Of a stretch of DNA of 25,879 nt, positions 19,596 to 25,879 are shown one piece after another. The notes under the pieces were generated by a model that was given only the letters and a program-made list of their open reading frames with translations, was not told where the DNA came from and did no database searches. Location of the stretch: the NCBI GenBank assembly GCA_004802705.1, contig SGPL01000472.1:1-25879 (forward strand), in the 5' to 3' direction. This DNA comes from Bondarzewia mesenterica. Its lineage: Eukaryota; Basidiomycota; Agaricomycetes; Russulales; Bondarzewiaceae. Numbering within the stretch: the first letter of the stretch is position 1; every line of letters starts with the position of its first letter. The translations under genes and the position numbers were made by a program.

Positions 19596-20420
19596 CTAAA
19601 CTTAACTCAGATTTTCCTTCTTTCCTAGAGAAGCTTAGTTCTTCATTTTTAAGGGAGATTGTTATGTTTATTCTGTCAATCTTAAATTGAATAAGAATAC
19701 AGGGTGAGCGGGTGTTGTATATCTATAAAAGGTCTTATTTGTACAAGATCTTAAAGCAGATTAGTAATTGGAGTCTAGTTCATGAGTGCCAACTTGACTC
19801 GAATAAGTTTCATTGAATGATCAAGAACTAGACAAATGCTNAAGATAAAATNAACGTGCAATAAATGTCTTAAGTCAACTGACATAATTGAAGACTTGAA
19901 CTTGGACTTGCTGATAAATTTTTAGAAGGATTCCTGAAACCTAGCAGTCAGTACTAAATTTCAAGAGAGAAATACTTATGCACAATCAGAATAGCAACAG
20001 TTCCTCCTATCTTAGGACTAGAACTTTACTTCTGATTGAACCTAGACTGGACTTGGATAGAGATGAAGATGCATTAGTACTTTGTTACAAGACTTTTCTT
20101 GTTCAAAGCTTACTAGCTTGAGGATGATTAGAATGTCAACAAGATAAGATCAGACTTCTGAGCATAAGATTTAGGCTATGATTGGTGATTGAGATAATAG
20201 TTAGCAGTACAACTTTGCTAGTATACACAATATTAACTGTACTAATTTACTATCTTAGAAGTGTAAGTAAACTCAAAGCTATAAGGCTTCAGTTACTAAG
20301 AACAGCTTCAGGGATAATGATTAGTAGGGTCAGTTGAGAGCTGATCACCAGAGTATAGAAAGTGAATGAGTGATTGGAATGATAATTCCTAAGTTAATTC
20401 TTAATAATCAAACCTGCTCC
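19596..20420. other. Region upstream of the minus-strand gene; no open frame
   Basis: No coding frame found. The last ambiguous bases of the window are here (19841, 19852). A plus-strand TATAAAAGG at 19724-19732 and a purine tract AAGGGAGATTG near 19651 resemble LTR-retrotransposon parts (polypurine tract followed by TG), but no matching LTR was found. Confidence 0.35.
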
Positions 20421-20430
20421 ATCCCTCCTC

Positions 20431-20438
20431 CTTTTATA
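20431..20438 (-). promoter_or_regulatory. TATA box, minus strand
   Basis: GGTATAAAAGGAGG on the minus strand is a good TATA core. Upstream of it (higher coordinates) lies a cluster of AGAATATTCT-like repeats; downstream, toward the minus-strand exons at 19.6 kb, lies a leader-like CACTCATTCACTTTCT. It could drive the 18.3-19.6 kb gene through an 800-bp leader, or be the promoter of an LTR. Confidence 0.45.
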
Positions 20439-20477
20439 CCTTTCTGATAAGGCTATGCAAAAGTTTCAGGAGAAGCC

Positions 20478-20580
20478 TAGAAAATTCTAGCTAAGGCCAA
20501 AAAAAGGCTGAGTAAAATCAGAATATTCTAGCTGAGGGACCAGAATATTCTTAGCCAGAGTCAAAAAATTCCAGCTGATT
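20478..20580. repeat. Four copies of an HSE-like palindromic motif
   Basis: AGAAAATTCTAGCTAAGG (about 20479), AGAATATTCTAGCTGAGG (20520), AGAATATTCTTAGCCAGAG (20542) and AAAATTCCAGCTGATT (about 20565) share a core GAAnnTTC followed by (T)AGC. GAAnnTTC is the inverted pair of the heat-shock element bound by HSF. They sit 40-150 bp upstream of the minus-strand TATA box, a proper place for an upstream activating array. Confidence 0.5.
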
Positions 20581-20639
20581 CCAGAGATGAAGTCTTGAAT
20601 GTTCCAAAGGATCATAAAGGCTGTGCAATTATTGGGCTA

Positions 20640-21440
20640 GCCTGAACTAGTCCTAATCTCCATGCCAGGCTGGGCAAGGTTGGGTGCAAAATCTAGAAAT
20701 ATGCAACAGGCTTATGCAAGGAGGCTGGGTTAATTCCAAACCATGCATGCACTGCCTCAAGGAATGCAAGGCTGTACAGTCTCTGGGTCTGTAAAACAGG
20801 TCTATGGTTCTTGTCAGACTCATAGTTTTATTCATGAGATTTGTCCTAGTTTTTCAGTCCATGATTTCCTGGAATGGGCTTGATAACCTGGATTTCCTTG
20901 TATAGACTTGTGTTCCTTGCTAAGAAATTCGGAAAAATAAGGAAAAATACAATTCAAAATGTCCTTATGTCCCTTGCTTATATCCATCAAGGATATATTT
21001 TAACAAGGTGCTCAGTAGATAGGGTCATTGCACATAGTCTTATTTTGGGGAGTATAGGGTGCCTTTCAGCTAGTTTTCCAATTTTTTGAGTTATTTTTGT
21101 GTCGCGTCCTTGCTTGTTCAGAATTCCATCATTACTGCTTCTTGTGAATGTAAGATAGTCAACTAAAACTTGAGAACTAAAGTAACAAGGCACAGCAAGT
21201 AGAACAAATTTGAGTGACAGTATGTATAAGTGAGGGGGGGAAAAATATATCAAACACACAATAAAAAAAGACAGCAATAAGTCAAGGTAATATAAGTCCA
21301 AAGGAGTCTAGCCAATCAACAGAATACCCACACACTACTTATTAATGATGTTGTTGATGATGATGATGACAATGCAAGCAGGAACTGTTTAATTATCCTG
21401 ATGAGGACTGATGTTCAGTCTTATTAGGTCGATCAGCTAG
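20640..21440. other. No supportable gene
   Basis: Several short frames (60-104 codons) exist on both strands but show no protein-like composition or splice signals. A G7 run at about 21233-21240 and a GATGATGATGATGA stretch near 21356 are the only low-complexity features. Confidence 0.4.
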
Positions 21441-21534
21441 TTTGGAATTATTGCTACCTAAACTTCTCATTGCCCTCCTCTATAATCTTGCACTGATATA
21501 CCTGCTGAATCTTCACATGAATTGCACTCAGGCA

Positions 21535-21720
21535 AACACCAAAGTAGGTGGTGAAGAAAAGAGGGGGTATGACTTGATGAAAGAGGTGCGTGAGCTAATT
21601 AGTTCAAGGGAGATGTCGTGCAAGGATCTAGAGGAAGCCAGGGCCATGCGTGATGTTGATAAGAAAGAGGCCATAATGGTCATCATGAAAGAGGAGCTTG
21701 ATAACTATGATGGGAATTGA
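21535..21720 (+). CDS. Charged helical open frame, unknown; strand uncertain
   Basis: After an acceptor-like CACTCAG (21528-21534) the plus frame gives 61 clean codons of strongly charged helix (GEEKRGYDLMKEVREL, KDLEEARAMRDVDKKEA) to TGA at 21718-21720. A one-base frame change near 21712 would open a further 40 codons (DKNDPHWIKKEELRRIRK). The minus strand is also open here in a hydrophobic frame. The composition of the plus peptide is the more protein-like, but no family is recognised. Confidence 0.35.
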   Translation, partial: NTKVGGEEKRGYDLMKEVRELISSREMSCKDLEEARAMRDVDKKEAIMVIMKEELDNYDGN

Positions 21721-21879
21721 TAAAAATGATCCACATTGGATAAAGAAGGAAGAGTTGAGGAGGATTAGGAAAGGTGCATCATTAATGAACCATGAAGGAA
21801 TTAGTCGAGGGATAGGTTGGACTGCAATGGCAGGAGGGGATGAAGAAAGGAGATGAATAGCTTCAGTAGATTCAGTTGA

Positions 21880-22325
21880 CTAGTATAAAGGTAGCTTTAC
21901 TGCAGAAGGAGCAGGAGTGCATAGGGGTGCATTATAGATGAGCGTGGAGGAAGGAGAAGCAAGTGGAGGCAAGTAGGTGGGTGTGGGCGCAGGTAGGGTA
22001 GGATGGATGGACATGAGAGGGAATAAGGGGAAATAGTGCCTCAAATTGAGTATTGTTTTTATGTGCATCCCTTTAGGCACTAACTTGCTTACCCTTTCAG
22101 TGATTAACTTTACTGCTTCCTTCCAGTTGCCATTCTCATCAGCTTCTTTGACAAATTCCAGCTTCTCTTGTTGCTTAATTGCATATAATTTATTTGATCA
22201 CTGTCTTTGTCATTCATTCAGAAATTGCCTTCAGACCCTTTTATGTGGTCATAGTGCCTGCATTTTAGACATGATTCATCTTGTATGGACTTTGCATAAT
22301 TTGGCTACTATAACAATATTTTAAT
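21880..22325 (-). pseudogene. Decayed exon: basic helix then proline-rich tail, unknown family
   Basis: After an acceptor-like TTGTTATAG (about 22308-22316) the minus frame reads AKLCKV, then a basic part broken by several TGA codons at Arg-compatible sites, then 105 clean codons: QQEKLEFVKEADENGNWKEA, LITERVSKLVPKGMHIKTI and a Pro/Ser/Thr-rich tail (LPAPTPTYLPPLASPSS). The frame stays nearly open beyond its TAG at 21880 to about 21600. A helical basic-acidic start with a P-rich tail would fit a regulatory or DNA-associated protein, but I cannot name it. It may be the last exon of the gene to the right. Confidence 0.45.
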
Positions 22326-22429
22326 TTTGAACAATTTATGAGCATGACAGTGGCTATCTTTATAATGAAAAAAAGAAACAAGTTAGTTGAGAATTACTCA
22401 GATATTAGGTTAATTAATTTACTGTGCTG

Positions 22430-23415
22430 AGTGCGACCTCGCTTTCACTTTTGCACTTTGAGGAAGAGGTCAAATAAAGAAAATAAATATACATTGACAG
22501 ACTAATTATGAGATTTTACTCTTCAGCATATTACCACATCTTTTTGTTAGCATGATGAGCAAGAAATATATGATGGGGCCAATGGTGGAAAAATGAACTG
22601 TTCATAGATGATAATACAGGATGAGTAACTTTAAAGGAAGAGAAACAAAGCTGAGCTGAATGAGACACTCACCTTATTATATATCAGATGTAAAACTTGT
22701 CATATAATTCATAAATGCCATAGCAATGAGCACAGTAAGAAAAGCCAGAATTGCCTCAATAAGAGAGTAGTGTGAGCATATGGCCTTCTGAGAGAAAAAT
22801 AGTCAAGATTGGTTAAGAATTGACATGTTTATAAGAATGCGTATACTAGGCTAAACAAGACTCACACTGGCTATAGTTCTAGGATTTCTTGGACATCTGC
22901 AAAAGGACTAGATAAATTACTTATTGATGCAAAACATCTGAAATAAAACTAATGCAAAATGTCTAGAACACAAGCATTGTAAAACAGTGCCAGCTAAGAG
23001 AGAGATAAAGATGTAAAACCTATAGTGTAATATTTTTTAGAATTTGATTTAGAATATAAAAATATGATGAGGAATGGACAAAAAATGCACTATACACACA
23101 ACTGACCACTAAATTCTTGTTCTTTCATGTGCTCGAAGGAAGGCATCTTCAAGCATACTGAACACTTGTGCATAGTAAATACACTATATAATGACTATAA
23201 AGATGAAATATGCACCGTACAAATAAAATGCCCAACAGGGACTTCCCTTCAGGAAACTATTCATGCTCGAAAGACTATGTTGGATAGCAAAAGCAGTGTT
23301 AACATGAAATTATAGCTGGCATAAACATCAAAAGTAAGAATGTCAGCTACTGCTTGAACTGTGCACTGATACTCATTATATCATTTGATTTAGAAACAAA
23401 GATTTTTAAATTATA
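22430..23415 (-). pseudogene. Further decayed exons of the minus-strand gene
   Basis: A 92-codon trace from 23368 down to the TAG at 23090 has only three internal stops (two TGA, one TAG) in text such as ADILTFDVYASYNFMLTLLL, VPVGHFICTVHIS and MHKCSVCLKMPSFEHMKEQ. Exon 22787-22673 lies between TCTCAG and AAG|GTGAGT, and reads GNSGFSYCAHCYGIYELYD with two TGA codons. A weaker piece at about 22490-22600 reads FFHHWPHHIFLAHHANKKMW. Several Cys and His are present (CSVCLK, CAHC), but no complete zinc-finger spacing. Confidence 0.4.
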
Positions 23416-23416
23416 C

Positions 23417-24900
23417 CTTTGTTTTCAGTGTCGACTGTGACTGTTGAATGTTGATGTATAATCAACACCCCTCTGACAAAGCAATTTTCTATCTGCAAGG
23501 GTATCTTTTTGATTATTTCTTACCTCTTATTATTTAGAGGGATCAGTAAGTCTCTACACTTCTATAACGTCATTTTATTTACCTAAGTCCCTCGTGGTTA
23601 GAAGACTCATCAGTCATGACATCCATTGAACTTACATGCTTACTGATTTAGACATACCCTTAGTTCTATTAATAAATCATACAATAAAAATCAAATTTAA
23701 ATGGCATGTCAGGTACGTAGCTCCAACCAATGAGATATGCCTGCCATCAATTTTTTTTCGAGAAACTGAATCTTACATCAAATCTTTGCTTCATATAGCA
23801 CAGAGACCAAATACTTACCCCTTTTTTGTATTTTAAATGCAAAATAAAATCATGTTAGCTAGTTAAGAAAAAGCTATCAGGGCAAGCAGAATAAAAGTAT
23901 AAAATATACTCACCCCTCTTCTTTGGCATACCCATCTATGTTGTGCTTGTGCAAATTTTATAAGGTCATAGAACAGCAGGCAGGTTCTTATTATCCTGGA
24001 TCCAATTCAAGTTGTTCATAGTGAAAGCTAGGTGGTGAGCATGGCCACTAGATGTGACTTGTTACTAGGAGCATGCGGCATTTTTTTTTTCAGTTTCTAT
24101 ATGGACATTCTCAATGGTGAAAAAGTAAAAGAAGGAAAAATGCTACCAAAATAAAACAGATTGCTATATTTCTTCAAGGCGTTCAAGCTCATCCACCAGT
24201 TTAGATTGTGCAGCCCATGAGTGCACTCCTGTAAGAGCCAAGCATCAATAATAGGGCAGTAGAAGCTATCTTTAATAGTGAAATTAAAATCTGGGTTTGC
24301 AATGGTTAGATTCTGGTCTTTGAAGTAGAAAGATGTGATGTCATTTAACAGTGCATCACAAATGTGCCCAATATAAATTACCCTTATGGTGAGACCAGCC
24401 ATCATGCTCTCATACCATGCCTTTACCACTTTTATATCCTTTTAGAATGTCGCACTGATATTAGCCTCTAAATGAATGGACATCATCACATACATAGTGA
24501 ACTGGTGGTTTAAAAGACAGAACAAGTTTGCATATTTGGTCAAAATAATGTCAATCCATTCACCCTCTCTTGTGGTCTGCATGAGGCCTTTGCGATGAAC
24601 AAGAAATCTACTGAGAGAGTGATTATAATTCAAATGGTACGTGAACTTATAGATGACATCAAGAGACTTTGAGAGATCCTTCAGTTTAGGGAAAAGCTTT
24701 TGAAAAGCTTCAAGGGATTTGGCAGAAGCATAAAACAACATTGTGAGCATGATTTTGAGTGAAGCAATAATGTGAAGTGAGATCAATTAGAAGATAGCAG
24801 GTTGGGCATTTGAAGTGTGGATACACGCTATGACCAAATATATAGAGTGATACATTCCCATGCCAGCTTCAGATAAGGCCATAACTATTGCAGAAAGCAT
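23417..24900 (-). pseudogene. Large decayed minus-strand gene, 5' part, unknown family
   Basis: A first exon of 987 nt (24900-23914, ATG to donor GTGAGTAT) keeps one frame with only six stops in 329 codons (24789, 24444, 24099, 24030, 24018, 24009), well below chance. It includes the clean blocks 24445-24786 and 24100-24443 (LMQTTREGEWIDIILTKYA, AWYESMMAGLTIRVIYIG, TIKDSFYCPIIDAWLLQEC). A second exon, about 23811-23524, has nine stops and is uncertain. A third, 23492-23417, is clean (IENCFVRGVLIIHQHS) between TTGCAG and AAG|GTATAA. The product is a soluble, mixed alpha-type protein; no motif recognised. It may continue into the exons at 22.4-23.4 kb. Confidence 0.5.
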
Positions 24901-24960
24901 TAGTCATCAATTTGAAATGTTCTGCTTAATCACATGATAGTCGCATAAGGCAACCATCAG

Positions 24961-25594
24961 GTGGCTGGTCCTATAAGAAGCAGGCCATTTATCATGCATC
25001 TGAACTCATCCTTTATCCACAGTAACTACATCAAATACTTCTCAGTTACATTCCATCTTAAAATGACCTTTGTCGCAACCTTCCTCGCTGCCCATGAATT
25101 CCTTGCCACTGGCACTAAGGTTTTAATCAGAGCAATGGGGATTGTGCTATCACAAAAGCACACCATCAATGTTATGATCTGTAGCAGATCAATTCACATC
25201 AACATTGATGCAGAAGGTAAGTAAGAAGTTCATTTCAGTTTAGAAAATGACCATCACTGAAGCTGTTTACATTTTGTTGGAAAAGCAGAAGATGTCAGAG
25301 ATGCTAATAATTAAGACATCAGTAAAATGGGTGCTGTGAGTCTCGTGTCATTGAAGTTTATTCTAGTGCTATGTTCTGCTTATCATTTTCATTGTTTGTA
25401 TAGCTGATAAACAATCTAGAGGTGTTACCTCTGCTGTGATCATGACGACCTCATCCTATGCAATATCATTCAGCATCCTTCTCGAATCTGTCCCTAGCCT
25501 TGAAGAGTATTTAGTGAATAATTTTAAAGACAAAATTAGGGTGGTGGCAAAGTTAGTAAGCCCCTCTAATATAACAACATGGATATTATATTGA
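24961..25594 (+). CDS. Two-exon hypothetical protein, open through the splice junction
   Basis: Exon 24961-25216 is open for 85 codons and ends GCAGAAG|GTAAGTAAG. Exon 25404-25592 begins after TTTGTATAG and, joined in phase, is open for another 62 codons to TGA at 25592. No stop occurs in 147 joined codons. Readable parts: MTFVATFLAAHEFLATGTKV, AMGIVLSQKHTINVMICSRS, SAVIMTTSSYAISFSILLES. The 5' end has an acceptor-like ATCAG before 24961, so earlier exons probably exist and would overlap the minus-strand gene. Function unknown. Unlike its neighbour it shows no decay stops. Confidence 0.5.
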
Positions 25595-25879
25595 TATTAT
25601 TTATATATAGATCTAAAAGGGCACATCTAGAGCCAGATCTAATATTAAAACCTTAAAAGGCTTTATCCTTGATTGGATCACATCATTAGGCTAATCTGTC
25701 AACTTTCCCCTCATAGAATTTCAAAATAGTTTGTGAGTTTTATCATGAATGAATGAACTAACAAATTGCTCTGCCCCCACTAGCTTGAATTGGTCTAATA
25801 ATGAGTATATCTGTTATATCTTTGATTTAATTCCCCTCCTTATCACACATCTAAAGGTGAGAGAGCAGTTTCAGAGTAA
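25595..25879. other. Right edge, no supportable gene
   Basis: AT-rich with stops in all frames. A coding exon continuing from the left cannot be excluded if the TGA at 25592 is skipped by an intron. Confidence 0.35.

Noticed and set aside
19651..19740. Polypurine tract AAGGGAGA followed by TG and a close TATAAAAGG, suggesting the start of a 3' LTR
   Set aside because: No second copy, no CA end or target duplication found; the TATA motif is too close to the putative U3 start.
23636..23836. 66-codon plus-strand frame
   Set aside because: Overlaps the minus-strand exon trace; no splice signal or motif, and short for this AT content.
1..25879. CRISPR arrays, tRNA or rRNA genes, bacterial operons
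   Set aside because: Looked for and not seen; the repeats present are transposon or minisatellite type, and introns indicate a eukaryote.

Overview
The window looks like transposon-rich, gene-poor DNA from a filamentous fungus, most likely a basidiomycete (Agaricomycetes). The reasons are short fungal-type introns (GTAAGT/GTGAGT donors, introns of about 50-200 nt), a Helitron protein matching the large Rep-helicase-peptidase proteins I know from basidiomycete genomes, and heavy C-to-T decay with very few CG dinucleotides (I count nine in the first 3.4 kb). No bacterial gene organisation, rRNA, tRNA or CRISPR array is visible.

Layout. 1-3.1 kb: AT-rich DNA with one unexplained 179-codon open frame (1139-1678, +) and a decayed frame before it. 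About 3.1-10.7 kb, minus strand: the coding region of one large decayed autonomous Helitron. Read from high to low coordinates it holds an N-terminal region with short cysteine motifs, a DUF6570-like region, the Helitron-like Rep domain (HUH motif and two-tyrosine motif both readable), a Cys cluster, a PIF1-type helicase, and a C-terminal ubiquitin-hydrolase-like cysteine peptidase domain. At 8624-9391 the Helitron is split by a 768-bp TG...CA insertion with a 4-bp target duplication, best read as a solo LTR; removing it restores the Helitron frame exactly.

About 11.3-14.3 kb holds pieces of intron-containing genes on both strands and a 122-125 bp tandem repeat. 15.4-16.8 kb is pyrimidine-rich and less CpG-depleted. 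16.75-17.46 kb carries about 85 ambiguous bases around a TATA-like motif, probably a collapsed multicopy repeat. About 18.0-19.6 kb holds a minus-strand intron-rich gene or gene relic of unknown family, with a promoter-like TATA box and heat-shock-element-like repeats at 20.4-20.6 kb. About 21.5-24.9 kb carries one or more decayed minus-strand genes, and 24.96-25.59 kb a plus-strand two-exon open frame that starts almost back to back with them.

The only function assigned with confidence is the Helitron. Its helicase and peptidase catalytic residues are lost almost wholly through changes explained by C:G-to-T:A transitions, while the Rep active-site motifs remain. The other gene calls rest on open frames plus splice signals read by eye; I recognise none of their families. 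Single ambiguous bases occur only from 3416 to 19852, so the middle of the window is probably multicopy sequence.
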